NCBI RefSeq assembly: GCF_002020135.1
Contig: NZ_MPZS01000001.1
Coordinates: 310,001 to 374,000, forward strand
Origin: Thioclava marina
GTDB taxonomy: Bacteria; Pseudomonadota; Alphaproteobacteria; Rhodobacterales; Rhodobacteraceae
Reading direction: 5' to 3'
DNA: 64,000 bases
Position numbers and translations under genes: made by a program
Shown here: piece by piece, positions 27,576 through 36,420 of the stretch
Layout: each line of letters opens with the position of its first letter
Numbering within the stretch: position 1 is the stretch's first letter
The notes under the pieces: generated by a model
Told to the model about the DNA's origin: nothing
What the model saw: the letters and a program-made list of their open reading frames with translations, nothing else
Databases searched by the model: none

Positions 27576-28322
27576 ATGCCCGACCTGCCCGATCCCGCCC
27601 AGCCTGCCTTCATCCTCGTGCGCCCGCAGATGGGCGAGAATATCGGGGCGGCGGCACGTGCAATGCTGAATTTCTCGCTGCGCAAGATGCGGCTGGTGGA
27701 TCCGCGCGATGGCTGGCCGAACCCCAAGGCGGTGGCGATGGCATCCGGCGCGGCGGGTCAGGTGCTCGATTTCGCGGGTGTCTTCGACAATGTGGCCGAG
27801 GCGGTGGCCGATTGCGACTATGTCTTCGCCACGACCGCGCGGGGACGCGAGCTGCCGAAGCCGATTTTCACGCCCGAGGCCGCGATGGTCGAGGCGCGCA
27901 AACGCATTGTCGCGGGCCAGAAGGTCGGCATCCTCTTCGGGCCCGAGCGCACGGGGCTGGAGAATGACGACATCATCCGCGCCAATGCGATCATCACCGT
28001 GCCGGTGAACCCCGAGTTCTTCTCGCTCAACCTCGCGCAGGCCGTGTTGCTGACGGCGTATGAGTATTCGCGCCATACGATCGAGGCGGTGCCGGTCGAT
28101 CCGGGCCTTGCGGGGCATGACCCGGCAAGCGCCATCGAGGTCGAGAAGCTTGGCGATCATTTCGAGATGCGGCTCGAGGAGGCGGGGTTCTTCCACCCGC
28201 CCGAGAAGGCGCCGATGATGAAGCGAAACCTGCGCAACATGTGGACACGCTTTGCGATGACACGCTCGGAGGTGCAGACGCTGCATGGCGCGCTGCGACA
28301 AATTCTCCGCGGTCGCGACTGA
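27576..28322 (+). CDS. trmJ: tRNA (cytidine/uridine-32-2'-O)-methyltransferase
   Basis: 248 aa SPOUT-class methyltransferase. The knotted-fold motifs are visible: FILVRPQMGENIGAAARAM (motif 1), ILFGPERTGLENDDI (motif 2) and TVPVNPEFFSLNLAQAVLLTAYE (motif 3). The C-terminal helical extension fits TrmJ. It modifies position 32 of the anticodon loop. Confidence 0.92.
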   Translation: MPDLPDPAQPAFILVRPQMGENIGAAARAMLNFSLRKMRLVDPRDGWPNPKAVAMASGAAGQVLDFAGVFDNVAEAVADCDYVFATTARGRELPKPIFTPEAAMVEARKRIVAGQKVGILFGPERTGLENDDIIRANAIITVPVNPEFFSLNLAQAVLLTAYEYSRHTIEAVPVDPGLAGHDPASAIEVEKLGDHFEMRLEEAGFFHPPEKAPMMKRNLRNMWTRFAMTRSEVQTLHGALRQILRGRD

Positions 28323-28361
28323 CGCTTGGTCAAATCGCGCGACTGGCCCATCTTAGGGTCC

Positions 28362-29072
28362 ATGTGGCGAGTGATCCGTGTCTCTTTTCTGGCCTTGGCA
28401 GCGGGCGGGACCTTGGGCCTGCTGGCGCTGTTGTGGTTCTACCCGGTGCTTGCGGCGGGGATCTGCCCGCGTTGTTTCGGGCTGGACCGGGCCGCACCCG
28501 CCATCTTCGTCGACCGCGCCATGCCGCGTGACGATCGCCGCGCACTGGTCGAGACGATCGACGCCGCCCGCGCGCAAGTCGCGCGTTTCTATCCCGAGCG
28601 CGCGGCCCACAGCCGCATTCTGGCCTGCTCCACGGAAGAGTGCGACCGGCGGCTGGGCGGGCGCGGGGCCGCCGCAGTGACCTATTCGTTGGGCCCTTGG
28701 GCCGTGGTGCGCGTGGCCCCGCGCGGGCTGACCGGGACGATCCTCGCCCATGAGCTGGCCCATACCGAGACCCATGCCCGGCTTGGCATGCTGGGACAGA
28801 TCCGCGGCAAGATGCCCGCCTGGTTCGACGAGGGGCTCTCGGTGCTGGTCTCGGATGATCCGCGCTATCTCAATCCCGGCGCCGGGATTGAACGGTGCAA
28901 GGCCCTGCCCGATCAGCCCCTGCCCGTCTCGCCTTTCGAATGGGCGCCACTGGCCGGGCGCGATAACGGGCTTTATGCGCAGGCGGCCTGCGCTGTGCTG
29001 ATCTGGGCGGCGCATCAGGGGGGCGACCCGGCGATCCTCGCCCGGCTCGACACCGGCACGGCCTTTCCCTGA
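28362..29072 (+). CDS. Membrane-anchored gluzincin-like peptidase homologue
   Basis: 236 aa. One N-terminal membrane helix (about 5-30) is followed by a domain with LAHELAHTETHARLG and, about 25 residues on, WFDEGLSVLVSDD. The HExxH plus downstream Glu arrangement is that of gluzincin (peptidase MA-like) proteins. Several Cys are present (CPRCF, CSTEEC). ATG 28362 has AGGG upstream. The substrate is unknown. Confidence 0.78.
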   Translation: MWRVIRVSFLALAAGGTLGLLALLWFYPVLAAGICPRCFGLDRAAPAIFVDRAMPRDDRRALVETIDAARAQVARFYPERAAHSRILACSTEECDRRLGGRGAAAVTYSLGPWAVVRVAPRGLTGTILAHELAHTETHARLGMLGQIRGKMPAWFDEGLSVLVSDDPRYLNPGAGIERCKALPDQPLPVSPFEWAPLAGRDNGLYAQAACAVLIWAAHQGGDPAILARLDTGTAFP

Positions 29073-29124
29073 GCGCAAGGCGGATTGCACTTGACCTTGG
29101 CGCGCCTGCGCAGAAAAAGAAGCC

Positions 29125-30174
29125 ATGGCACAGGCATCTCTGAAAATCGACCTCGACGCCGTGGTCGCGAATTGGCGCGCTCTCGATGCGCGCTCTGGTG
29201 AGGCAACGCGCACGGCTGCGGTCGTGAAGGCCGACAGCTACGGGCTGGGGGCTGCGACGGTCGCACCCGCCCTCTATCGGGCCGGCGCGCGCGCGTTCTT
29301 CGTGGCGCTCACCGAGGAAGGCGCGAAGCTGCGTCCGCATCTGGGCGAGGATGCGCAGATCTTCGTGCTGGGCGGCCATATGGCCGGCGATGCCGAGGCG
29401 ATCCGCGCGGGACGCCTGATCCCGATGCTGAACTCGCCCGAGCAGATGGCGCGCCATCTCGAGGCGCTGCCCGACGCGCCGTTCGGCGTGCAGCTCGATA
29501 CCGGCATGAACCGGCTCGGGATGGAAAACGAGGACTGGCAGGAGGCCGCGCCTGCACTGCTCGAACGCGGCATCGAGCTGGTGATGAGCCACCTCGCCTG
29601 TGCCGACGAGCCCGAGCATGAGATGAACGCGCGCCAGCTGGCGGAGTTCAGGCGGATGACGGACGGGATGGCCGTAAAGCGCTCCCTTTCGGCCACCGGC
29701 GGCATCCTGCTTGGCCCCGATTATCATTTCGACCTCACCCGTCCAGGCATCGGTCTCTATGGCGGACGCCCCTTCGAGGCGGCGCTAGGCGTGGCGACCC
29801 TGTCGCTCCCGGTGATCCAGACCCGCGTGGTCCAGCCCGGCGAAACGGTGGGCTACGGCAATGCCTGGCAGGCCGAGCGGATCACCACGATCGCCACCCT
29901 CGCCGCCGGTTACGCGGACGGGATCCACCGGGTGCTGTCGAACATCACCGATCTTTATGCGGGCGATATCCCCTGCCCGCTGCGCGGCCGGGTCTCGATG
30001 GACCTGCTGACCGTGGATGTGACCGATCTCGACGAGGTGCCCGATACGCTCGACCTGATCGGTCCCTATCAGGGCGTCGATGCGCTGGCCGATGCCGCGG
30101 GCACGATCGGCTATGAGCTGCTGACGGCGCTCGGGCCGCGCTACAACCGGGTCTATTCGGAGCAGACCGGGTGA
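29125..30174 (+). CDS. alr: Alanine racemase
   Basis: 349 aa PLP enzyme supplying D-alanine for peptidoglycan. The PLP lysine is Lys35 in AAVVKADSYGLG. LDTGMNRLGM, the VGYGNAWQAER region and the C-terminal RVSMDLLTVDVTDL are diagnostic. It overlaps the MlaE-type permease gene by GTGA, so a cell-wall gene heads the lipid-transport genes. Confidence 0.96.
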   Translation: MAQASLKIDLDAVVANWRALDARSGEATRTAAVVKADSYGLGAATVAPALYRAGARAFFVALTEEGAKLRPHLGEDAQIFVLGGHMAGDAEAIRAGRLIPMLNSPEQMARHLEALPDAPFGVQLDTGMNRLGMENEDWQEAAPALLERGIELVMSHLACADEPEHEMNARQLAEFRRMTDGMAVKRSLSATGGILLGPDYHFDLTRPGIGLYGGRPFEAALGVATLSLPVIQTRVVQPGETVGYGNAWQAERITTIATLAAGYADGIHRVLSNITDLYAGDIPCPLRGRVSMDLLTVDVTDLDEVPDTLDLIGPYQGVDALADAAGTIGYELLTALGPRYNRVYSEQTG

Positions 30175-30962
30175 GCGTGCAAGCGCTCACCTCTCCCCTT
30201 GCGGCGCTCGGGCGGGCGACGCTGGCGCTTTTCGCCGCCACGGGTCGGCTGACCTTCTTCGTCGGCCAGACGCTGAGCCACCTGATCCGTCCGCCTTTCT
30301 ACGCGCGTGAATTCTGGCTGGCCTGTCTCAATATCGGCTGGCTGTCACTGCCGGTAGTCGGGATGACCGCGCTTTTCACCGGCGCGGCACTGGCGCTGCA
30401 AATCTATGCGGGCGGCGCGCGCTTTTCGGCCGAACAGGTCGTGCCCTCGATCACCGCGATCGGCATGGTGCGCGAGCTTGGCCCGGTTCTGGGCGGCTTG
30501 ATGGTGGCGGCGCGCGTCGCCTCCAGCATCGCAGCCGAGATCGGCACGATGAAAGTGACCGAACAGATCGACGCGCTGACCACGCTCTCCACCAACCCGA
30601 TGAAATACCTCACCGTCCCGCGCGTCGTGGCGGCCACGCTTTGCGTGCCGATCCTCGTGGGCATTGGCGACATCATCGGGATCATGGGCGGCTGGATGGT
30701 CGGCACGACACGGCTTGGCTTCAACTCGGCCACCTATCTCAAGAACACCTGGGATTTCCTGGAATTTTGGGACGTGGGTTCGGGCCTCGTGAAGGGCGCG
30801 GCCTTCGGCTTCATCGTGGCCACGATGGGCTGCTATCACGGGATGAATTCGGGCCGGGGCGCGCAGGGCGTGGGCCGAGCAACGAAATCCGCCGTGGTCG
30901 CGGCCTCCGTTGCGATCCTTGCCGCGAACTACCTGCTGACGGAGGCCTTCTTCTCGGCATGA
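30171..30962 (+). CDS. mlaE: MlaE-family ABC transporter permease
   Basis: 263 aa inner-membrane permease of the Mla/Tgt lipid-transport type. GTG start overlapping alr. The MlaE pattern includes FTGAALALQIYAGG, VRELGPVLGGLMVAARVASSIAAEIGTMKVTEQIDAL and a C-terminal SAVVAASVAILAANYLLTEAFF. Followed by the ATPase with ATGA overlap. No MlaD (MCE) gene is present in the next positions. Confidence 0.92.
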   Translation: MSVQALTSPLAALGRATLALFAATGRLTFFVGQTLSHLIRPPFYAREFWLACLNIGWLSLPVVGMTALFTGAALALQIYAGGARFSAEQVVPSITAIGMVRELGPVLGGLMVAARVASSIAAEIGTMKVTEQIDALTTLSTNPMKYLTVPRVVAATLCVPILVGIGDIIGIMGGWMVGTTRLGFNSATYLKNTWDFLEFWDVGSGLVKGAAFGFIVATMGCYHGMNSGRGAQGVGRATKSAVVAASVAILAANYLLTEAFFSA

Positions 30963-31705
30963 TCACGCTTGAAGCCCTCACCAAGAGCTTCGGCTCCAAA
31001 CATGTGCTGCGCGGCGTGGACCTCGTGGTGCCGACCGGGCAATCGACCGTGATCATCGGCGGTTCGGGCACCGGAAAATCGGTGCTGCTGAAATGCATCC
31101 TCGGGCTGATCGAGCCTGATGGCGGCACGATCACGCTGGACGGCGCGGATGTGCGGGTCGGCGACCGCGACGCCTTTCTCGCGCGCTTCGGGATGCTGTT
31201 TCAGGGAGGCGCGTTGTTCGACAGCCTCTCGGTCTGGGAAAACGTGGCCTTCCGCCTGCTGCGCGGCTCGCTCAAGCGCCCGAAACCCGAGGCACGCGAG
31301 ATCGCCATCGAGAAGCTGCGCCGCGTGGGCCTGTCACCGGATGTGGCCGATCTCTTCCCGGCAGAGCTCTCGGGCGGGATGCAGAAGCGCGTAGGCCTTG
31401 CGCGCGCCATCGCCGCCGAGCCCGAGATCATCTTCTTCGACGAACCCACGACCGGGCTCGACCCGATCATGGCGGGCGTCATCAACGAGCTGATCCGCGA
31501 GATCGTGACCGAGATGGGCGCGACCGCGATGACGATCACCCATGACATGTCCTCGGTGCGCGCGATTGCCGACCGGGTCGCGATGCTGCATGCGGGCAAG
31601 ATCCGCTGGGAAGGCCCGATCGCTGAAATGGACGCAACACCAGACCCTTACGTGCAACAGTTCATCCATGGTCGCGCCGAGGGCCCGATCGAGACGCTGC
31701 GCTGA
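30959..31705 (+). CDS. mlaF: MlaF-family ABC transporter ATP-binding protein
   Basis: 248 aa. Walker A is GGSGTGKS, the signature is LSGGMQKRVGLARA, Walker B is EIIFFDEPTTGLDP, and the H-loop is TITHDMSSVRAIADRV. LFQGGALFDSLSVWENVAF is typical of MlaF. It powers the permease encoded just upstream for phospholipid transport across the periplasm. Confidence 0.95.
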   Translation: MITLEALTKSFGSKHVLRGVDLVVPTGQSTVIIGGSGTGKSVLLKCILGLIEPDGGTITLDGADVRVGDRDAFLARFGMLFQGGALFDSLSVWENVAFRLLRGSLKRPKPEAREIAIEKLRRVGLSPDVADLFPAELSGGMQKRVGLARAIAAEPEIIFFDEPTTGLDPIMAGVINELIREIVTEMGATAMTITHDMSSVRAIADRVAMLHAGKIRWEGPIAEMDATPDPYVQQFIHGRAEGPIETLR

Positions 31706-31768
31706 GAGCGCGTGACTTCGCGCCCCCTTGCGGCTAGACCAAAAATGAAGACCGTCTCGCGAGGGCCC

Positions 31769-32206
31769 ATGCTGAAATTCGCCAATCTGGCGCTGCTGAT
31801 CCTGTTTCCCATCGCCTGGGCCGCGCCGCTTCTGCGCGCGGGGCTGCTGCCGTTCTTCGGGCTCGACACGATCTCGGTGCTCAGCGGGCTCCAGACGCTG
31901 TGGCAAAAGGATATCTTCCTCGCCGTCGTGGTCAGCTTCCTTGCCCTCTTCGCCCCCTATCTCAAGGTGATCGGCATCGCGCTGATCCAGTTCGACCTTG
32001 CCTCGCCCAAGCTCAAACCGGCACTGAACCTGCTGGGCAAGCTCGCCATGGCCGATGTCTTCCTGATCGCGATCTATATCGTTGTCGCGAAAGGCGTGGG
32101 CGTGGGCCGGCTCGAGACCGGCTGGGGGCTCTACTTGTTTACCGCCTGTGTCGGCGCCTCCTTCGCGATCTCGCATCTGGAGACGAAAAAGGCGCCGCAG
32201 GCCTGA
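31769..32206 (+). CDS. PqiA-like membrane protein
   Basis: 145 aa with about four membrane helices and a FDLASPKLKPALNLLGKLAMADVFLIAIYIVVAKG segment resembling one half of paraquat-inducible protein A. The start LKFANLALLIL at 31769 has GAGGG upstream; earlier GTG/ATG starts lack a site. Position after MlaE/MlaF suggests a role in the same envelope lipid pathway, as PqiA works with MCE proteins elsewhere. Confidence 0.78.
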   Translation: MLKFANLALLILFPIAWAAPLLRAGLLPFFGLDTISVLSGLQTLWQKDIFLAVVVSFLALFAPYLKVIGIALIQFDLASPKLKPALNLLGKLAMADVFLIAIYIVVAKGVGVGRLETGWGLYLFTACVGASFAISHLETKKAPQA

Positions 32207-32220
32207 GCCCCGGCGCCTTT
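32188..32220. terminator. Bidirectional terminator hairpin
   Basis: A 10-bp stem (AAAGGCGCCG/CGGCGCCTTT) spans the end of the PqiA-like gene. It lies between convergent genes: T-rich sequence follows on both strands, so it can end both transcripts. Confidence 0.8.
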
Positions 32221-32243
32221 CGGGTGTTCTTTCGGTTTCAGTC

Positions 32244-32471
32244 TCAGTGCACCGAGACCGGCGCCAGATCGTTCTGGCGGGCCAGCACGAAGGCCAGCTT
32301 GCGATCCTTGACCAGTGCGAGGCGCTCGCCATCGCTGTCATGGACCGCATAGAGATGATCCACGCCAGCCAGCTCCGCCTGCAATTCCTTGGGCAGATCC
32401 TGCACCGCCACTTCGCGGACATAGACGATGGGCTGCTCACCCTTGTCGCCAAAATCGAATTTCGTGTTCAT
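32244..32471 (-). CDS. DUF1150-family small protein
   Basis: 75 aa soluble protein, beginning MNTKFDFGDKGEQPIVYVRE, with LYAVHDSDGERLALVKDRKLAFVLARQNDLAPVSVH. The start is set by AAGGAGA. DUF1150 genes commonly accompany small heat shock genes in alphaproteobacteria, as here: 34 bases after hsp20 on the same strand. A link to proteostasis is inferred. Confidence 0.9.
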   Translation of the reverse strand: MNTKFDFGDKGEQPIVYVREVAVQDLPKELQAELAGVDHLYAVHDSDGERLALVKDRKLAFVLARQNDLAPVSVH

Positions 32472-32505
32472 GCGCGTCTCCTTTCCTGCCGTTCCTGCCG
32501 AGGCC

Positions 32506-32916
32506 TCATTTCCGGGCGATCGGGATGGTTTGCACAATCGTCTCGGGGTGGGCCCGCTTGAGATCGACATGCAAGAGCCCGTTCTCGGTCGTGGCCCCCG
32601 CCACCTCGACGCCATCGGCCAGAACGAAGCTGCGCTGGAAGGCGCGCGCCGCGATGCCGCGATGCAGGAAGATCCTCTCTTCCTCGTCGTCGGATTGGCG
32701 TCCCCGGATCACCAGCGCCCGATCTTCGAGCGTGATCGACAGGTCCTCCTCGCGAAAGCCCGCGACGGCCAAGGTGATGCGGAAGGCATCCTCGCCGCGC
32801 TGTTCGATATTGTAGGGGGGATAGGCGTCCGACCCTTTCGCGGTGCGCTCCACCAGCCGCTCAAGCTGATCGAAGCCCAGAAGGTAGGGATGTGCGCCAA
32901 AGCTCAGTTTCGTCAT
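32506..32916 (-). CDS. Hsp20-family small heat shock protein
   Basis: 136 aa alpha-crystallin chaperone holding unfolded proteins. The core holds [20 protein letters not shown] at the start of the domain and the A-x-x-x-NG-L-L motif ([12 protein letters not shown]). The C-terminal I-x-I type anchor is TIPIARK. It resembles IbpA and rhizobial class A proteins. Expression is probably heat-induced through the sigma-32-like promoter and the ROSE-like leader directly upstream. Confidence 0.95.
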   Translation of the reverse strand: MTKLSFGAHPYLLGFDQLERLVERTAKGSDAYPPYNIEQRGEDAFRITLAVAGFREEDLSITLEDRALVIRGRQSDDEEERIFLHRGIAARAFQRSFVLADGVEVAGATTENGLLHVDLKRAHPETIVQTIPIARK

Positions 32917-32978
32917 CAGGCAAGCCCTTGTTCAAGCGACGTTGCGAAAACGGACCCCGGCAACCGGCAATCCGCCTG
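32917..32978 (-). promoter_or_regulatory. ROSE-like RNA thermometer in the hsp20 leader
   Basis: The 62-base leader can close on itself: 5' CAGGC (32978-32974) pairs with GCCUG directly before the AUG (32921-32917). An inner GUUGC/GCAAC stem follows. The last hairpin is CGCUU-GAAC-AAGGG: it sequesters the AAGGG ribosome binding site and contains a G-G mismatch inside UCGCU, matching the ROSE U(U/C)GCU rule. Established for small heat shock genes of rhizobia; the assignment here is by eye. Confidence 0.65.
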
Positions 32979-32984
32979 AAACAA

Positions 32985-33013
32985 ATATGGGCGGGGTGCC
33001 CGCGCGCCGCAAG
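32985..33013 (-). promoter_or_regulatory. Sigma-32-type promoter of hsp20
   Basis: On the minus strand CTTGCGG, 14 bases, then GCCCATAT, close to the RpoH consensus CTTGAAA-N11-15-CCCCATNT. The predicted start, about 6-7 bases downstream, falls at the first base of the ROSE-like leader. Confidence 0.7.
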
Positions 33014-33134
33014 AGGCGGAACTGTAACCAAGGCGCGGATTTTTCTCCTAAGTGTTTCGCAAACTGCTATATTGCAGGTCTCGCCCGGTCGTTTCAGTCG
33101 AGTCGGGAGATCGTTGTTTTCGTGACAGGACCGG

Positions 33135-33362
33135 ATGCCGGACATGAATGCCCATATCGAGATGAACCACGAAGAAGTGCTGCGTGTGAAACTCGAGGTA
33201 CTCAAACGCGAACATCGCGATCTCGACGAAGCGATCCACGCCCTCACCGAAACCGTCCATTCCGATCAACTGCGCTTGGTGCGCCTGAAAAAGCAGAAAC
33301 TGGCGCTCAAGGACCAGATCGCACGGATCGAGGACCAGCTCACCCCCGACATCATCGCCTGA
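33135..33362 (+). CDS. DUF465 (YdcH-like) small protein
   Basis: 75 aa highly charged helical protein ([39 protein letters not shown]), a coiled-coil pattern typical of DUF465. ATG 33135 has AGGA six bases before; ATG 33144 is an alternative. It lies about 70 bases before purE. The function is unknown. Confidence 0.85.
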   Translation: MPDMNAHIEMNHEEVLRVKLEVLKREHRDLDEAIHALTETVHSDQLRLVRLKKQKLALKDQIARIEDQLTPDIIA

Positions 33363-33433
33363 GCCCGCCGCAAGGCCTTGCCGCGACGGCACAGATTTCT
33401 ATAGTGCGCGCTCCATCTGCGAGAGGGGATTTC

Positions 33434-33919
33434 ATGGGCGTGAAAGTGGGAATCATCATGGGCAGCCAGTCAGACTGGCCCACGATGAAAGAAGCGGCGA
33501 CTGTTCTCGACGAACTCGGTGTGGCCTATGAGGCTAAGATCGTCTCGGCGCATCGCACGCCCGACCGCCTCTGGGACTATGGAAAGACCGCCGTCGATCG
33601 GGGCCTGCATGTGATCATCGCGGGTGCAGGCGGCGCGGCCCACCTGCCCGGCATGATGGCCTCGAAGACCCGCGTGCCGGTGATCGGCGTGCCGGTCCAG
33701 ACCCGCGCGCTCTCGGGTGTCGACAGCCTCTATTCGATCGTGCAGATGCCGAAAGGCTTCCCGGTCGCGACGATGGCGATCGGCGCGGCGGGTGCTGCCA
33801 ATGCCGGCCTGATGGCAGCAGGCATCCTCGCGCTCGATGATCCCGAACTCGCCGCGCGGCTCGATGACTGGCGCGAGGCGCTTTCGGCCTCGATCCCGGA
33901 GGAACCGCAAGATGACTAA
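33434..33919 (+). CDS. purE: N5-carboxyaminoimidazole ribonucleotide mutase
   Basis: 161 aa purine enzyme converting N5-CAIR to CAIR. The active-site start [23 protein letters not shown], and [14 protein letters not shown] are intact. ATG 33434 follows GAGAGGGG. It overlaps purK by 8 bases, the usual coupling of the two-step route. Confidence 0.97.
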   Translation: MGVKVGIIMGSQSDWPTMKEAATVLDELGVAYEAKIVSAHRTPDRLWDYGKTAVDRGLHVIIAGAGGAAHLPGMMASKTRVPVIGVPVQTRALSGVDSLYSIVQMPKGFPVATMAIGAAGAANAGLMAAGILALDDPELAARLDDWREALSASIPEEPQDD

Positions 33920-34976
33920 TCCCCTGCCCGCCGGTGCGATCATCGGCATCCTTGGCGGCGGTCAGCTTGGCCGGATGCTCTCCGTCGCGGCCTCGCGCCT
34001 TGGCTACAAGACCCATATCTTCGAGCCCGGCGCGAACCCGCCCGCGGGCGAGGTGGCTCATGCGGTGACCACCGCGCCCTATGAGGACGAGGCCGCGCTG
34101 CGCGCCTTTGCCGAAGCCGTGGACGTGATCACCTATGAGTTCGAGAACGTGCCGACCTCGGCGCTCGATCTTCTCGAAAGCCTCAAACCCATCCGTCCGA
34201 ACCGCCGCGCGCTCGCAGTCAGCCAGGATCGTCTGGTCGAGAAGGCCTTCCTCAACGATCTGGGCCTGCCGACCGCACCTTTCGCCGCGGTGGATGATCT
34301 GACCGACCTGAAAGAGGCGATCGCCGAGATCGGCTGCCCCGCGATCCTCAAGACCCGCCGCTTCGGCTATGACGGCAAGGGTCAGGTGGTGATCAACGCT
34401 CCCGAAGAGGCCGAAGCGGCGCTCGCGGATATGAAAGGCGCGCCCGCGATCCTCGAAGGCTTCGTGACCTTCTTCAAGGAGGTCTCGGTGATTGGCGCGC
34501 GTGCAGAAGACGGCGCGATTTCCTGCTTCGATCCGGGCCAGAACAAGCACGAGGACGGCATCCTGCGCACGACCACCGTGCCTGCCGCGATCACCGATGC
34601 GCAGCGCACCGACGCGGTGCTGCTCGCGGCCAAGATCCTCAACAAGCTCGATTATATCGGCGTGATGGGGGTGGAGCTGTTCGTCACGCGCGACACCCTG
34701 ATCGTGAACGAGATCGCTCCGCGCGTGCACAATTCGGGCCACTGGACGCAGGCGGGCTGCGCGGTCGACCAGTTCGAGCAGCATATCCGCGCCGTAACCG
34801 GCTGGCCGCTGGGCGATGGTTCGCGCTATGCCGATGTCGAGATGGAGAACCTGATCGGCGACGACATGGACCGGGTGCCCGCGCTTGCGAAACTCGCGCG
34901 CTACCAGATCCATCTCTACGGCAAGGCCGAGGTGAAACCGGGCCGCAAGATGGGACATGTGAACCACATTCTCTGA
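33912..34976 (+). CDS. purK: N5-carboxyaminoimidazole ribonucleotide synthase
   Basis: 354 aa ATP-grasp enzyme carboxylating AIR with bicarbonate. [18 protein letters not shown] is the N-terminal motif, TYEFENVP and [14 protein letters not shown] the ATP-grasp residues, [14 protein letters not shown] the metal-binding site. Followed by a strong terminator. Confidence 0.97.
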   Translation: MTNPLPAGAIIGILGGGQLGRMLSVAASRLGYKTHIFEPGANPPAGEVAHAVTTAPYEDEAALRAFAEAVDVITYEFENVPTSALDLLESLKPIRPNRRALAVSQDRLVEKAFLNDLGLPTAPFAAVDDLTDLKEAIAEIGCPAILKTRRFGYDGKGQVVINAPEEAEAALADMKGAPAILEGFVTFFKEVSVIGARAEDGAISCFDPGQNKHEDGILRTTTVPAAITDAQRTDAVLLAAKILNKLDYIGVMGVELFVTRDTLIVNEIAPRVHNSGHWTQAGCAVDQFEQHIRAVTGWPLGDGSRYADVEMENLIGDDMDRVPALAKLARYQIHLYGKAEVKPGRKMGHVNHIL

Positions 34977-34994
34977 AGCCACGCTGACATAGCA

Positions 34995-35028
34995 AAAGCG
35001 CCGGCCCGTGCCAGCGGGCCGGCGCTTT
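34995..35028 (+). terminator. Terminator of purEK
   Basis: A 14-bp perfect stem (AAAGCGCCGGCCCG/CGGGCCGGCGCTTT) with a TGCCAG loop followed by CGTTTCTG. Confidence 0.92.
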
Positions 35029-35062
35029 CGTTTCTGATCCGGTCAGAGTGCTTAACGCAGGT

Positions 35063-35866
35063 TCACTTCGCCGCCACCGTGAAACGCGTGCCCCAGGGGT
35101 CCGTCACGCTGTCACCGAAGCGCTCGGAGAATTGCGCGAGCGCCTCGGGCTCTGCACGTAGCCCCACCTCGGCCAGACCCGTCGCGGGTTGGTGGCGTTC
35201 CTTCGCGCCGCGGCTGTTCCAGACGTTCGTCGCGAGGTGGTGGTGATAGCCGCTCCAGCCGTGGAAATTCGCCCCCGGATAGCGCGCCATCACATTGGAG
35301 CCAAGCGTATCGCGATAAAAGGGCTCGGCCGGATCGAGCGCGCCCACCTGAAGGTGCACATGCCCGATGACGGTGCCGCTCGGCGCCCCACGCCACGGAG
35401 CGCGGGCCTCGGCCATCACGTCGCGCAGATCGAGCCGCTCGGTCGCCATCAGGATCTGATCGCCCTTGCGCGGCCAGTCCTCGCGACCCCGGTCGCGGTA
35501 AATCTCGATCCCGTTGCCTTCGGGGTCCGACAGGTAGAGCGCCTCGCTCACGAGGTGATCCGAGGCCCCTTCCAGCCGCCAACCCTTCTCGGCCGCGCGG
35601 TTGAGCCAGGCGCCCAGATCTGCGCGTTCGGGCAGAAGGAAGGCGGTGTGAAAAAGCCCTGCCTCTTCGCAGCCCGATTTGCGGGCGGTCTTGTCGGCCT
35701 GGAGTTGCACAAGCACCTGACCCCCGACCCCGTAGCGCGCCTCGGAAGCATCGCGAGAGATCCGCTCCAACCCGATCACATCCTCGTAGAAGGTGCCGAC
35801 CCGATCGAGGTCATGGACCACGAGGGTCACATGCCCGATCTGAACGATTGCATCACTGGTTGCCAT
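35063..35866 (-). CDS. VOC-family dioxygenase-like protein
   Basis: 267 aa with two vicinal-oxygen-chelate modules (IGHVTLVVHDLDRVGTFYEDVIGL at the N-terminus; IGHVHLQVGALDPAEPFYRDTLG at about 165), the CatE/ring-cleavage type layout. Metal ligands His in each module and Glu in GNGIEIYRDR are visible. A substrate cannot be named. It lies 12 bases downstream of the DoxX gene. Confidence 0.88.
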   Translation of the reverse strand: MATSDAIVQIGHVTLVVHDLDRVGTFYEDVIGLERISRDASEARYGVGGQVLVQLQADKTARKSGCEEAGLFHTAFLLPERADLGAWLNRAAEKGWRLEGASDHLVSEALYLSDPEGNGIEIYRDRGREDWPRKGDQILMATERLDLRDVMAEARAPWRGAPSGTVIGHVHLQVGALDPAEPFYRDTLGSNVMARYPGANFHGWSGYHHHLATNVWNSRGAKERHQPATGLAEVGLRAEPEALAQFSERFGDSVTDPWGTRFTVAAK

Positions 35867-35878
35867 CTTGGCCTCCTC

Positions 35879-36280
35879 TTATTTCCGCGTTGGGCGGAGC
35901 GCATAGGCCCCGTCCCCGAGCAGCGCGAGCGCAAATTGCACCGCAGCCCACATCATCGGGTATTCCCAGCCGCCGCCTTGGTTGGCAAAGCTGAACCCAT
36001 TGGCCCAATGCGCGGTGAAGGCCGCGCCGAGCAGGATGAAGGCAAGCCCGAACGAGACGATCCGCGCGTAGATCCCCGCGATCAGGGCAAGGCCGCCCAC
36101 AATCTCGGCGATCATCGTCACCACCCCGAGCCAGCCCGGAAGGCCGAGCGACTGGAAGAAACCCATCGTGCCCGCAGGGGTGAAGACCAGCAGTTTGGTC
36201 AGCCCGTGCGTCAGGAACAGAGCCCCCGTCACGAGGCGCAGAACGAGAATGCCATAAGGCGCAAGTTTGGTATCGGTCAT
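35879..36280 (-). CDS. DoxX-family membrane protein
   Basis: 133 aa with four hydrophobic helices (GILVLRLVTGALFLTHGLTKL; GVVTMIAEIVGGLALIAGIYARIV), typical DoxX. It is divergent from the LysR gene and followed by the VOC gene, forming a small unit probably controlled by that LysR. Confidence 0.9.
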   Translation of the reverse strand: MTDTKLAPYGILVLRLVTGALFLTHGLTKLLVFTPAGTMGFFQSLGLPGWLGVVTMIAEIVGGLALIAGIYARIVSFGLAFILLGAAFTAHWANGFSFANQGGGWEYPMMWAAVQFALALLGDGAYALRPTRK

Positions 36281-36420
36281 TTTGATCTCCCGTGGCCGCC
36301 GCCTCTCCGAACCCCTGTCCGGTGCCTTGCAGCCTTTGCATGGGCGGAAGATGATCCATCCTTTCTTCCAATGAAATGGTTATGGTATGGAATGACTTTC
36401 CACATTATGTTCTCAATGTA

